Source: Desulfolithobacter dissulfuricans
Lineage (GTDB): Bacteria; Desulfobacterota; Desulfobulbia; Desulfobulbales; Desulfobulbaceae
Length of the DNA: 64,000 bases
Assembly (NCBI RefSeq): GCF_025998535.1
Contig: NZ_AP024233.1
Location: 744,001-808,000 of the forward strand
Reading direction: 5' to 3'
Shown: positions 27,139 to 35,935 of the stretch, in pieces
How positions within the stretch are numbered: position 1 is the first letter of the stretch
How the letters are laid out: each line of letters starts with the position of its first letter
Made by a program: the position numbers and the translations under genes
Notes under the pieces: generated by a model
The model's database searches: none
What the model was told of the DNA's origin: nothing
The model's input: only the letters and a program-made list of their open reading frames with translations

Positions 27139-28524
27139 TTAAGCAGAGGCAAGTTTTTTGCGCAGGGTCATCCGATTGATGCCAAGCAGATTGGCAGCCT
27201 TGACCTGGTTGCCATCACAGAGGTCGAGAGCTTTTTTGATCAGCATCTGTTCCACTTCAGAGATCAGATGTCGATAGGGGCGTGATTCGTTACCCTTGAT
27301 AAGCAGATCGATCTGCTTGCCGACAACATATTCAAAATCATTTTTGTCAGGTTCTAGCTGTTGGGGAAGGATGCAGTCTTCAGCGGAGATGATTTTGGAC
27401 TTTGCCAGGACAATAGCCCGGCGAATGGTATTTTCGAGCTCTCGGATATTGCCGGGCCAGTGGTAACTGGCAAGTTTTTTCAAGGCCTCGTCACTGATTC
27501 CTTCCACTGGGGGAGACACCTGGCAACCGTAACGGGCAAGAAAGTAAAGAATCAGGTCCGGAAGATCGGATATCCGCTGCCGCAGGGGTGGAATGGAAAT
27601 AGTCAGCACGTTGATCCTGTGCAGCAGATCGGCGCGAAAACGGCCATCTGTAGCCATTTGCTCAAGATTTCTGTTGGTGGCGGCGATCAGGCGTACATCG
27701 GTCTGCAGTTGTTTGTTGCTGCCCAGCCGTTCAAAGGTGCCGTCCTGGAGAACCCGGAGGACTTTAGCCTGGGCCGCAAGGGGCAGCTCACCTATTTCAT
27801 CCAGAAACAGGGTCCCGGAGGTACACTGCTCAAAACGGCCGATGCGCTGTTTAACTGCCCCGGTAAAAGCACCGGTCTCATATCCGAACAACTCGCTTTC
27901 AACCAGTTCATCCGGCAGAGAGGCACAGTTGACGATCATAAAGGGGGCCTCGTTCCGGGTACTGTGCTGATAGATGGCCCTGGCGGTCAACTCCTTGCCG
28001 ACCCCGGTTTCGCCGGTGATGAGGACGGGCAGGTCAGAACCGGCCACTTGGCCGATTTTTTTGCACATGTTCAATATTTCGGGACTGGAGCCGACGATAC
28101 ACTCTTTGTCGTCTGTGGTGGCATCCCAGTTGTCACCGCAGCCACAGTGCAGTTTGGCCTGCATTTTACTGGCATTCAAGGCCTTGGCAATGATGCTGCG
28201 CAATTCATCATTGTCAAAGGGCTTGGCTACATAATCAAAGGCGCCGTCCTTCATGGCCTGCATGGCGGAGGCAGAGTCGGCAAAGGCCGTGACCATGATA
28301 ACCGGCAGGTGGGGGTGTGATTTTTTGATGCTTTTAAGGGCGGTCAGACCGTCCATGCCCGGCATGCGGATATCCATCAGGACGACGGCCGGTTCTTCTT
28401 CTGCCACAGCCCGTATGGCCTGCTCGCCGTTTTCCGCGCTTCTGATGCTGTACTCGTCGCCAAAGGTCCGTTCGAAAGCGTAACGGACCGATTTCTCATC
28501 GTCAACTATAAGGAGTGTCGTCAT
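27139..28524 (-). CDS. NtrC-family sigma-54 response regulator
   Basis: The protein has 461 aa. The receiver domain has Asp51 in LMDIRMPG. The AAA+ domain has Walker A GETGVGKE and the sigma-54 contact loop GAFTGA. A Fis-type helix-turn-helix (QVKAANLLGINRMTLRKKL) ends the protein. The ATG at 28524 overlaps the kinase gene by 23 nt; upstream in-frame starts lie within the kinase gene and are less likely. It probably activates operon 2 from the sigma-54 promoter at 27030-27045, 94 bp downstream of its own stop codon. Confidence 0.93.
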   Translation of the reverse strand: MTTLLIVDDEKSVRYAFERTFGDEYSIRSAENGEQAIRAVAEEEPAVVLMDIRMPGMDGLTALKSIKKSHPHLPVIMVTAFADSASAMQAMKDGAFDYVAKPFDNDELRSIIAKALNASKMQAKLHCGCGDNWDATTDDKECIVGSSPEILNMCKKIGQVAGSDLPVLITGETGVGKELTARAIYQHSTRNEAPFMIVNCASLPDELVESELFGYETGAFTGAVKQRIGRFEQCTSGTLFLDEIGELPLAAQAKVLRVLQDGTFERLGSNKQLQTDVRLIAATNRNLEQMATDGRFRADLLHRINVLTISIPPLRQRISDLPDLILYFLARYGCQVSPPVEGISDEALKKLASYHWPGNIRELENTIRRAIVLAKSKIISAEDCILPQQLEPDKNDFEYVVGKQIDLLIKGNESRPYRHLISEVEQMLIKKALDLCDGNQVKAANLLGINRMTLRKKLASA

Positions 28525-29941
28525 AGGGCAGGACCAGGATAAATGAAGTTCCGTTATTCTTGCTGGAAACGATATCAAGGCGTCCGCCATGCTGCTGAGC
28601 AATATTCCATGCCACTGACAGCCCCATGCCGGTACCGTTTTCCTTGGTGGTAAAAAAAGGATCGAAAATGTACTTTAGATGTTCCTCACTGATGCCGCAG
28701 CCAGTGTCGGTTATCGTGCAGCGAAGCTCTCTGCCGTCGACAGCGGTAGTAATGGTCAGTTTTCCTCCTTCGTCCATGGCCTGCAGGGCGTTAAGTATGC
28801 CATTCATCAGGATCTGTCTGATCCCCGAGGCATCGATCTGCACCGGTGCGATATCCTTTGCCAGCTTCTTGACGATAACAACTCCTGATTTTTCAATTTT
28901 TGGTCGGGTGATGGCCAGTACATCTTCAACCAGACTGTTTATATCCGTCCGGGTGACTGCAATGTCCGACTGACGGGCTGAACGGAGAAAGCGGGTGACC
29001 GTATGATCAATCCGCTCCAATTCATCAATAATAACCTCCAGGTCTTCTCCTTCCAGGGCTTCTTCCTGTTCCCCGGCACGCTGGATCAGCATCTTGATCG
29101 AAGTCAGCGGATTTTTAATTTCATGGGCCAGGCCAGTGGAAAATTCACCCAGGGCATAGAGCTTTTCGGTTCGGACCAGGTTTTCCTGGGCTGCGGTGAT
29201 TTCATCCACCAACTCTTTTAGCCGGCGGGACATGGTGTTGAACGTGAGGCTCAACTCCCGGATTTCCCCCACACCGGTCTCGCGTATTTCCATGCCGAGA
29301 TTTCCCTCACCCACTTTGTGGGCTGCCTGGTTGAGAAGCAGGACGGGATAGAGCAGGGCACGGGCCATCCATAAACCAGCCAGAGAACCGAGAACGGCGA
29401 TTACAGCGGTTACTGCCCAGACCTTGCGCCTGGAGGCGGAAATCGTTCTGATCAGCGGCTCTACGGAAACACCAAGACGGAGATAGCCGACAACACCTAT
29501 CTTGCTGGAAGAAATCGGGACCACCAGGTCCATGGGGACAAGGTCGTTGCTCTGTTCCACGTCCCGCAAAAATTTGGGCAGCTCTCCGGCATATTCGGCT
29601 AAAACGACAGGTTTTCGTGGCACAGGTATCTTTTCCCTGGCCAGTATTTTTTCGCCCTGTTCATTATACAACTCACCGTAGACCAGAAAGGCATCTCGTG
29701 CGGCCAGGTAGGAGGTGATCAGTTCATGGAGAGTGTAATTTTCTTCGTAGAGCAGGGGTTCTAGGACCTGACGGGTCATGATTTCTCCAAGCTGCAGGGC
29801 CCGGACCCGCAGATCCCGCTGGAGAATGCGTTTTTCATCGCGCAGGACAAGGGTTGCCACGGTAACTGCCGTGACCAGAACGACGATGACGATGGCCAGC
29901 GACAGCCGGATGGCTATCCGGTCGTGAAATCTGATTGCCAT
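28502..29941 (-). CDS. Membrane sensor histidine kinase (partner of 27139-28524)
   Basis: The protein has 479 aa. A first membrane helix (IRLSLAIVIVVLVTAVTVATLV), a periplasmic sensor region of about 140 residues and a second helix (AVTAVIAVLGSLAGLWMARAL) are followed by a HAMP domain. The phosphoacceptor is in LAHEIKNPLTSIKM. The ATPase domain has the N box around ILMNGILNALQAM and the G boxes DTGCGISEEH and GTGMGLSVAW. It lies 21 bp after a PhnD-like binding protein gene, which may present the signal to the periplasmic region, as in TorT-TorS or ArxX-ArxS. Confidence 0.92.
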   Translation of the reverse strand: MAIRFHDRIAIRLSLAIVIVVLVTAVTVATLVLRDEKRILQRDLRVRALQLGEIMTRQVLEPLLYEENYTLHELITSYLAARDAFLVYGELYNEQGEKILAREKIPVPRKPVVLAEYAGELPKFLRDVEQSNDLVPMDLVVPISSSKIGVVGYLRLGVSVEPLIRTISASRRKVWAVTAVIAVLGSLAGLWMARALLYPVLLLNQAAHKVGEGNLGMEIRETGVGEIRELSLTFNTMSRRLKELVDEITAAQENLVRTEKLYALGEFSTGLAHEIKNPLTSIKMLIQRAGEQEEALEGEDLEVIIDELERIDHTVTRFLRSARQSDIAVTRTDINSLVEDVLAITRPKIEKSGVVIVKKLAKDIAPVQIDASGIRQILMNGILNALQAMDEGGKLTITTAVDGRELRCTITDTGCGISEEHLKYIFDPFFTTKENGTGMGLSVAWNIAQQHGGRLDIVSSKNNGTSFILVLPYDDTPYS

Positions 29942-29962
29942 GGGCTATCTCATATTAAAAAA

Positions 29963-30832
29963 CTATTCATGAACCTGTTTGCGCAGCAGGATGGCGGACC
30001 GGTACAGTTCAGGATCAGGAAGGACAAAACCATCCATGCCCAGACTGTGCAGAACTTTCTGGCCTTCCGGGTCATGATCCATGGAGAGCAGCACCTTGAG
30101 GAGTTTTCGCTTGAGTTTAACGGATAATCCTGGCGGGACGACCACCGGTGGCATACCGAATTCCTCGGATCTCTCGATAATTTTCAAACGGCCGGCAAAG
30201 GAGTCCGGTTGTTTGCGCAGGGCATCAAAGATAAGACTGTCCACGGCCGCTCCATCTGCCACCCCGGTGGCCACTGCCTCAATGGATTTATCATGGCTTT
30301 CTGTATAAAATGTTTTCTGAAAAAATTCAGTGGTGGTCAGACCCATCTGATTAATTCTGGCTGTGGGATAGATATATCCGGTCAGGGAAAGCGGATCGGT
30401 AAAGGCAAAAACCGAGTCCTTCAGATCTGCCAGTGAACGGGCCAGGCTTTCCGCCCGGGTGATAATATAAGACCGGTAGCGCGTCTTGCCGTTCATGACG
30501 GGCACCGCCAGAAGTTCAAGGCCAAAGGCTTTTCTTCCGGAGAGGTAGCCACCGGTACAAGTAAAGGCCATCTGTACCTTTTCCCTGGCCAGCAGTTCGT
30601 TGATCTCTTCATAGGTGCGGCGCTGTTTGAGCAAGGTCGGTGTCCCCAGTTTCTCGGCCAGGTAGTCCTGAAATTCGGAAAAATGGACCAGGGTCTGTGC
30701 CGGAGAGGCCATTGCCGAGACAGCGAAGTAAAAGGTCTCCCCGGTGTTGCCGGATCCGGCCGGGGAGATTGCCGGCAGGCCGAAAACAAGAAAAAAACCG
30801 ATGAGAAAAGAAAGATATTTTTCAAAGCCCAT
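29963..30832 (-). CDS. PhnD-like periplasmic substrate-binding protein (sensory)
   Basis: The protein has 289 aa. A signal peptide (MGFEKYLSFLIGFFLVFGLPAISPAG) is followed by a phosphonate/phosphite-type binding fold: FHFSEFQDYLAEKLG-like start, RRTYEEINELLAREKVQMAF, FAFTDPLSLTGYIYPTARI and VATGVADGAAVDSLIFDAL. No ABC transporter genes are nearby. It is the first gene of a three-gene operon with a kinase and a sigma-54 activator, so a sensory function is likely: binding of an oxyanion and handing the signal to the kinase. It is divergent from the arsR-like gene at 30988. Confidence 0.87.
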   Translation of the reverse strand: MGFEKYLSFLIGFFLVFGLPAISPAGSGNTGETFYFAVSAMASPAQTLVHFSEFQDYLAEKLGTPTLLKQRRTYEEINELLAREKVQMAFTCTGGYLSGRKAFGLELLAVPVMNGKTRYRSYIITRAESLARSLADLKDSVFAFTDPLSLTGYIYPTARINQMGLTTTEFFQKTFYTESHDKSIEAVATGVADGAAVDSLIFDALRKQPDSFAGRLKIIERSEEFGMPPVVVPPGLSVKLKRKLLKVLLSMDHDPEGQKVLHSLGMDGFVLPDPELYRSAILLRKQVHE

Positions 30833-30917
30833 ATTTCCTCCGTTATGAGTCAGCTCTCATGCGTATCTTTTTATTATAGTGAGAAAGTAGAAAATAGAAA
30901 AGAGGCCAAAAAAATAG

Positions 30918-30965
30918 TTGACAATCGCATGTCAGGTTTTACTATATATTGCTATATAGCGATAT
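30918..30965 (+). promoter_or_regulatory. Promoter and operator of the first arsR-like gene
   Basis: A -35 box TTGACA (30918-30923) is followed after 16 nt by TACTAT (30940-30945). A 20-bp near-perfect palindrome with the centre GCTATATAGC lies at 30946-30965, directly after the -10 box. This is a typical place for ArsR-type repressor binding. Confidence 0.75.
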
Positions 30966-30987
30966 GTAAATATTAAAAACAGTTCCC

Positions 30988-31338
30988 ATGAAAGCATTTA
31001 TTCGTGTCATGAAGGCGTTGTCCGATCCCAACAGAGTTCGGGTGCTCAAGATTCTTCAACAGGGTGAACTCTGTGTCTGCGAGATTCAGCAGGTGCTCGG
31101 GCTGGCCCAGTCGACGGTGTCCAAACATTTGAAAATACTGGAAGATGCTGGGATGGTGGATAGAACGCGCCAGGGCGCTTGGATAATCTACAGCCTGGCC
31201 GATGGCAGCGAGTCGGAATACGCTGCTGCGATGCTCGCCAGGCTCCGCAACTGGCTGGATGACGATGAAGAACTGCAGTTGATGCGCAGCAGGCTGCCGC
31301 AGGCAGCGGCATTGCGAGAGTGTGCAGAAAAAAACTGA
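30988..31338 (+). CDS. ArsR/SmtB-family metalloregulator 1
   Basis: The protein has 116 aa. The winged helix has the recognition segment GLAQSTVSKHLKILEDAGMV. The metal site ELCVCEI (Cys29 and Cys31) is the classic As(III)/Sb(III) site of ArsR in helix 3. On binding trivalent arsenic or antimony it would leave the operator just upstream and allow expression of the permease gene that starts 11 nt after its stop. The signal could also be another thiophilic metal. Confidence 0.92.
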   Translation: MKAFIRVMKALSDPNRVRVLKILQQGELCVCEIQQVLGLAQSTVSKHLKILEDAGMVDRTRQGAWIIYSLADGSESEYAAAMLARLRNWLDDDEELQLMRSRLPQAAALRECAEKN

Positions 31339-31349
31339 GAGGATTGATC

Positions 31350-32447
31350 ATGGAACCCATTCAACCCGTCGGCTGCGACTGCGCCCGGGCAGAAAACGGT
31401 CAGAAAGCTGAAAGCGAAAAGAACAATATGAATATGGGCAAGGCCACCATATTTGGCCTGCTCGGCCTTGCTGTCTGGTATGTCGTCTATAGACAGCTGG
31501 AACCCTTCTCCTACTTCTTTGCCTACTCGCTGCTCGGTCTTGAAAAGGGCAGCCACCTTGGTGAGGCGGTCCAGTTTTTCACCTATGATACCCCAAAGGT
31601 CATGATGCTGCTGACCCTGATTGTTTTTGTGATCGGCATGCTCCGCTCCTTTTTCACCCAGGAGCGTACCCGCAGATACCTGGCTGGTAAGCGGGAGACC
31701 GCCGGCAATGTGATGGCCGCTCTACTCGGGATTGTCACCCCGTTCTGTTCCTGTTCGGCCGTGCCGCTTTTTCTGGGTTTTGTTCAGGCCGGTGTGCCGC
31801 TTGGAGTCACCTTTTCCTTTCTCATCGCCGCACCCATGGTCAACGAGATTGCCCTGGTTCTGCTCTACGGTCTTCTCGGCTGGAAAGTCGCCGCCCTGTA
31901 CATGACAACCGGCCTGCTGATAGCCATGGTTGCCGGCTGGATAATCGGTCGTCTCAAGCTTGAGCACTGGATCGAGGACTGGGTGCAGGAGATGCGGGCT
32001 GCCGAGGCTGTGGTCATAGAAGAAAAACTGACCTGGAGCGACCGGGTGCAGCGGGGCCGGGAAGCGGTGCGCGACATTGTCGGCAAGGTCTGGATCTATG
32101 TGGTGGCTGGTATAGCCGTTGGTGCCGCCATACATGGCTATGTGCCCGAGGATTTTATGGCGCGGATCATGGGCAAGGATGCCTGGTGGTCGGTCCCGGC
32201 CGCAGTGGTGGTCGGTATTCCTATGTATTCCAATGCCGCCGGAATAGTGCCCATTGTCGAAGCTCTGCTGGGCAAGGGTGCCGCCCTGGGCACGGTACTG
32301 GCTTTCATGATGAGTGTCATTGCCCTGTCGCTGCCCGAGATGGTCATCCTGCGCAAGGTTCTGAAACCACGTCTGATCGCTGTTTTTGTCGGGGTTGTCG
32401 GTGGCGGCATTCTCTTCACCGGCTATCTGTTTAACCTGATAATCTGA
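31350..32447 (+). CDS. Permease of the ArsP / UPF0718 family
   Basis: An integral membrane protein of 365 aa with about eight predicted helices. The family motif is TPFCSCSAVPLF (CxCS) in the first half, with GIPMYSNAAGIVP in the second. Members of this family export organoarsenicals (ArsP) or are linked with metalloid tolerance. The start at 31350 follows GAGAGGA, 6 nt upstream. It is co-transcribed with the ArsR-type gene, and a small thioredoxin-like gene follows after 114 bp. This trio is common in anaerobes. The exact substrate is uncertain. Confidence 0.88.
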   Translation: MEPIQPVGCDCARAENGQKAESEKNNMNMGKATIFGLLGLAVWYVVYRQLEPFSYFFAYSLLGLEKGSHLGEAVQFFTYDTPKVMMLLTLIVFVIGMLRSFFTQERTRRYLAGKRETAGNVMAALLGIVTPFCSCSAVPLFLGFVQAGVPLGVTFSFLIAAPMVNEIALVLLYGLLGWKVAALYMTTGLLIAMVAGWIIGRLKLEHWIEDWVQEMRAAEAVVIEEKLTWSDRVQRGREAVRDIVGKVWIYVVAGIAVGAAIHGYVPEDFMARIMGKDAWWSVPAAVVVGIPMYSNAAGIVPIVEALLGKGAALGTVLAFMMSVIALSLPEMVILRKVLKPRLIAVFVGVVGGGILFTGYLFNLII

Positions 32448-32490
32448 GCTGGCGGTGGAAGAGGAAAATCTGGAAGGTTGGAGTTCTTCA

Positions 32491-32536
32491 AGATAACAGA
32501 TTAAAAACAATAAATTTTCCGTCACGGATTCAGGAA
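32491..32536. repeat. Dispersed about 45-bp repeat, copy 1
   Basis: It shares AGATAACA, AAACAATAA and an identical 20-nt stretch TTTTCCGTCACGGATTCAGG with 52355-52396. It lies between the permease and thioredoxin genes. Its function is unknown. Confidence 0.65.
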
Positions 32537-32561
32537 CAGGCTCAAAGTAATGGAGGAAATT

Positions 32562-32791
32562 ATGGAGATCAAGGTATGCGGACCTGGCTGCGCGTCCTGC
32601 CAGAAGGCCCAGGAAGTTGTTGAAGCTGCTGTTGCCGCCAAAGGCGTCGATGCGACGGTTACCAAGGTGACTGACTTTCAGGAAATCGCCAAGATGGGTA
32701 TCTTCTCGACTCCGGCGGTGGTTGTTAACGGCGAGGTCAAATGCGTGGGCCGCCCCCGAAGCAGGCCGAAGTGGAGGAGTGGATCAGTTGA
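32562..32791 (+). pseudogene. Small thioredoxin-fold protein (MTH895/TM0996 type), apparent frameshift
   Basis: The N-terminus MEIKVCGPGCASCQKAQEVV has the redox motif CASC and the later FSTPAVVVNGEVKCVG motif of the family. After VKCVGR the frame leaves the family sequence at five C (32753-32757). One extra C would give PPKQAEVEEWIS and a stop at 32791, the expected 77-aa protein. As read, the frame runs on to 32885 with unrelated residues. GGAGGA lies 4 nt before the start chosen here. It may reduce or relay electrons for the permease system. Confidence 0.82.
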
Positions 32792-32851
32792 GAAGGGATG
32801 TCTCTTTCGTTGCCGTAACAGTCCCCCATTTCATGGCGGACTGTGTCCATT

Positions 32852-32882
32852 CTTTATATATCAAGTTATCTTTATATATCAA
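32852..32882 (+). promoter_or_regulatory. Tandem 13-bp repeats before the second arsR-like gene
   Basis: CTTTATATATCAA occurs twice, at 32852-32864 and 32870-32882, 18 bp apart. The second copy ends 26 bp before the start codon. It is a probable repressor binding region. Confidence 0.55.
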
Positions 32883-32908
32883 TAAATCACTACAATGTTG
32901 CCCCTGCC

Positions 32909-33235
32909 ATGGACAATTACCTTCGCCTCGTCAGTGCGCTCAATGATCCGACCAGAATCATGATTCTCAAGTTCCTCCAGTATTATGGCAGGAGTTGTGT
33001 CTGCGAACTGCAGCACTCGTTTGACATGGGACAGCCCCGGCTTTCCCGGCACCTGAAAATTTTAAAGGATGCCGGTCTGCTTGCGGCCCGGCGCGTGGGA
33101 ACCAAGGTCTTCTATTCCATTGCTCCCGTGACCGCCCAGGGTGAACAGCTCCTGCAGACCCTTGAACTGGTGGAAGTTCGGTTGCCACGGAAGATAAACC
33201 ATCGGGAAATCAGACAGCAAAAGGAGGCCGCATGA
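32909..33235 (+). CDS. ArsR/SmtB-family metalloregulator 2
   Basis: The protein has 108 aa. The winged helix has FDMGQPRLSRHLKILKDAGLL. The site SCVCEL (Cys30 and Cys32) matches the As(III) site. The start at 32909 gives the normal family N-terminus; the longer frame to 32843 runs through the repeat operator and is not used. Its stop overlaps the start of the outer membrane factor gene (ATGA), so it heads the efflux operon and probably represses it. Confidence 0.9.
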   Translation: MDNYLRLVSALNDPTRIMILKFLQYYGRSCVCELQHSFDMGQPRLSRHLKILKDAGLLAARRVGTKVFYSIAPVTAQGEQLLQTLELVEVRLPRKINHREIRQQKEAA

Positions 33236-34521
33236 AGATTTTCAGCGGTTGTATCGCCCTTGTTCTTGCCCTTGCCATGAACTGGACCCGGGCCGGGGCC
33301 GTGACCATGGCCGATCTCTTTGCAGCCTTGAAGGAGCATCCGGTCACCGAACTGGACGCTCTGCAGACAAGGTCCAGTGAACTGAACCGGCAGGCCGTCC
33401 ACGACCGGTTCTATCCGCAAATTAACGGAGTGCTCTCCTATGAGGAGTATAATTCGCCCACCAACTGGCGACCGGTACTTCCCACCGAATCGGCGCAACT
33501 GCTGGCCCGCGATGAGCCTTTGCCGTTCAGTGAGACCATAAGCCGGGCAGGGGTGACACTTTCTTTTCCCGTCTTTGTCAAGGAATTGTTCTCATTGGGG
33601 AAACAGGCAGAGATGCTGGCCAGAAGCGCCAGGGCCAAAAAACGTCTCAAACTGCTCGAGAATCAGGCCATGCTGCTCAGCGCCGATGCCCGTCTGCTGC
33701 ATCTGGCCTCGCTGGAAAAATCCCTCGAGGCCCGTAAGGCCTCGCTGGAAAAGACCAGGCAGGACGTTATCCTCCAGGTAGACAACGGCAGAATTCCCGA
33801 GACGGAAAGAATACGCATGGACGAGGCTATCAACCAGATAAAGCTGAGCTTCAACGAAACCATCGTTCAGGAACTTGTCTTGAAGAAAACAATTGAATCG
33901 CTCACATCCATCCATCTTGACGAACCGGTCCCTCTGCAGCTCAATGGCGGCATCCGTGAAGGAGAGCTGTTTGCCCTCGAGCCGGTCAGGGAAGCGGTGA
34001 AGGCAAAAGAACTGGGCGTGCAGGTGGCAAGGGACAAGCTGTATCCCCGTATCGTCGGCACGGCCCGCTGGTTCCACAACTATGGCGAAGGGTACAATAC
34101 CGGCGAGGATGTCGATGATGAATACGGCAGTTTTGCCCTGACCCTGCAGATACCGCTGTTCAACAAGCCGGCCTACACGGAGGTTGAAAAGGCAAAGATA
34201 GCGATGCGACGGGAAAAGGCACAGCTGGCCAGGACAGCGGTGGAGCTGGAGGCAAAGGCCAGAAGCCTGCATGGAACTCTATCTCTTCTGGAAAGTTCCA
34301 GGAAACTTGCCGCCAAGAGTGTAGATCATGAACGGCGGCTCCTTGAAGTGGCAAAAATTGCCTATGCCAGCCGGCGGATGAGCCAGGAGGAGTATCTGCG
34401 TTACGAAGAAAAGATCCTGTCAGCCGAAGCGAAGTATTATCTCGTCGAGGCCCGATGGTGGGAGGTGTTCGGTAGCCTGGCGGTACTCTACGGGAACAGC
34501 CTTGAGCACCTTGTAAAATAA
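33232..34521 (+). CDS. TolC-like outer membrane efflux protein
   Basis: The protein has 429 aa. The signal peptide is MKIFSGCIALVLALAMNWTRAGA. Long coiled-coil segments (SLGKQAEMLARSARAKKRLKLLENQ and the matching RREKAQLARTAVELEAKARSLHG) define the two halves of an OMF protein. It forms the outer membrane channel of a tripartite exporter with the next two genes. It is translationally coupled to the ArsR-type regulator. Confidence 0.88.
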   Translation: MKIFSGCIALVLALAMNWTRAGAVTMADLFAALKEHPVTELDALQTRSSELNRQAVHDRFYPQINGVLSYEEYNSPTNWRPVLPTESAQLLARDEPLPFSETISRAGVTLSFPVFVKELFSLGKQAEMLARSARAKKRLKLLENQAMLLSADARLLHLASLEKSLEARKASLEKTRQDVILQVDNGRIPETERIRMDEAINQIKLSFNETIVQELVLKKTIESLTSIHLDEPVPLQLNGGIREGELFALEPVREAVKAKELGVQVARDKLYPRIVGTARWFHNYGEGYNTGEDVDDEYGSFALTLQIPLFNKPAYTEVEKAKIAMRREKAQLARTAVELEAKARSLHGTLSLLESSRKLAAKSVDHERRLLEVAKIAYASRRMSQEEYLRYEEKILSAEAKYYLVEARWWEVFGSLAVLYGNSLEHLVK

Positions 34522-34593
34522 AGAGAAATTTCTGGACCCGAATGTTTGTTTTGCCACTGTGGCTGAACAGTAAACAGGGAGAAGATTGAGCAG

Positions 34594-35667
34594 ATGAAAA
34601 AAATAATATGGATCATTATCGGTATGCTGCTGGTTGGCGGCGGAGTCACGGCTGTCAGGAAGAAGAAACAGGCAATGGCAAAGATTCCTCCCATGCAGGT
34701 TTACCGGCAGGTTGTTTCCGTTACAGCTCCAAGAACAGGGGAGATCACCCTGACCCTGCCGGCCCTGGCCGAGGTGCAGAGCGATCAGGATGTTATCCTG
34801 TCTTCCAAGCTATCGGCGAGGATTGTCAGTATGGTCAAGAGTGGCGACAGTGTGAAGGCGGGACAGGTCGTTGTCACCCTTGATCACGATGACCTGCTGG
34901 CAAAACAGAAAGCCATATCTCTGCAGATCGATTCTCTGGAGGCGGAGATTTCGGCCCAGAAGGTGGCCCTGGATACCGCTCTGGCAACCCATGAGAGAAC
35001 CAGGGCGCTGCTGGACGCCCGAGGAGCCTCTATCGAACAATACGAAGCGGAAGAGAGCAAGATAGCCACCCTGCGGGCGGGATTGAAAAAACTGAAAAGC
35101 AATAAGGGCGTCCTGGAGCAGAATGCCAGGGAGATTGCCAACCTGCTCAGTTACGCGGTCATTACCTCTCCCATTGACGGGATTGTCAGCTCCACCTCCG
35201 CCAATGTCGGCGTTATCGCCATGCCAGGCAGGCCGCTGCTTTCGATCCAGGCGGAGAGCGGCAAGTTTCTGCTGATCCGTTCACCGGACGATCTTCGCCC
35301 AAGGGCGGTTATCTTCGGCGGGCAGACCTATCCCCTGAGATCTCTGAAGCATACTTTTAAAGGGCTGGACGAATATCGCGCCGATGTCCAGACAGATAAC
35401 AGTGCCGGAGAACGTCTGCCGGTGCGGCTGGTGCTTTACCAGGGGCAGGGGACCATGATCCCGGCCTCTGCCCTTCTGCAGAAAGAAGACAAGTCTCTGT
35501 GCTTTGTCGCGGATAACGGCCGGGCCAGGCCGGTGGCAGTTACTGTCGTGGCCTCCGGCAGCGAAGGAGTTGTCGTCGACGGCCTTGCCGCTCGGCAGGT
35601 TATTGTCGCGAAACCGGACATTCTTCTCAAACTCCTCGCCGGAGTGCCTATAACGATTCGGAATTGA
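34594..35667 (+). CDS. RND efflux membrane fusion (adaptor) protein
   Basis: The protein has 357 aa. An N-terminal anchor (IIWIIIGMLLVGGGVTAV) is followed by a first lipoyl half (ILSSKLSARIVSMVKSGDSVKAGQVVVTLD), a helical hairpin (about residues 100-180), a second lipoyl half (VITSPIDGIVSSTSANVGV) and beta-barrel parts. It bridges the RND pump and the outer membrane channel. It lies 72 bp after the channel gene and 268 bp before the pump gene; that spacer shows no other gene. Confidence 0.88.
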   Translation: MKKIIWIIIGMLLVGGGVTAVRKKKQAMAKIPPMQVYRQVVSVTAPRTGEITLTLPALAEVQSDQDVILSSKLSARIVSMVKSGDSVKAGQVVVTLDHDDLLAKQKAISLQIDSLEAEISAQKVALDTALATHERTRALLDARGASIEQYEAEESKIATLRAGLKKLKSNKGVLEQNAREIANLLSYAVITSPIDGIVSSTSANVGVIAMPGRPLLSIQAESGKFLLIRSPDDLRPRAVIFGGQTYPLRSLKHTFKGLDEYRADVQTDNSAGERLPVRLVLYQGQGTMIPASALLQKEDKSLCFVADNGRARPVAVTVVASGSEGVVVDGLAARQVIVAKPDILLKLLAGVPITIRN

Positions 35668-35935
35668 AAGGCAAGAGAAAATGCCTCTATCCGTCAAGCC
35701 GGGATTAGACCGTATGCGCCGGGCGAGGGCTGATTGATCGGAGCGACATTCTGCTGCCGGCCTGGTCGGGTTGCGGACGCAGCGGTTGTGACGGCAGCGG
35801 TAGCGGTCGAAGGATGATGCGGAAAAGTAGATCCTGACCTGCCGCGTCACCCGAAGGACCAGGCAGCTGGTAAAAAGATGCTGTTTCCGCCGCTGATCCG
35901 GGAAAACGTAAAGATACCTTGTGTTGGAGACTGTT

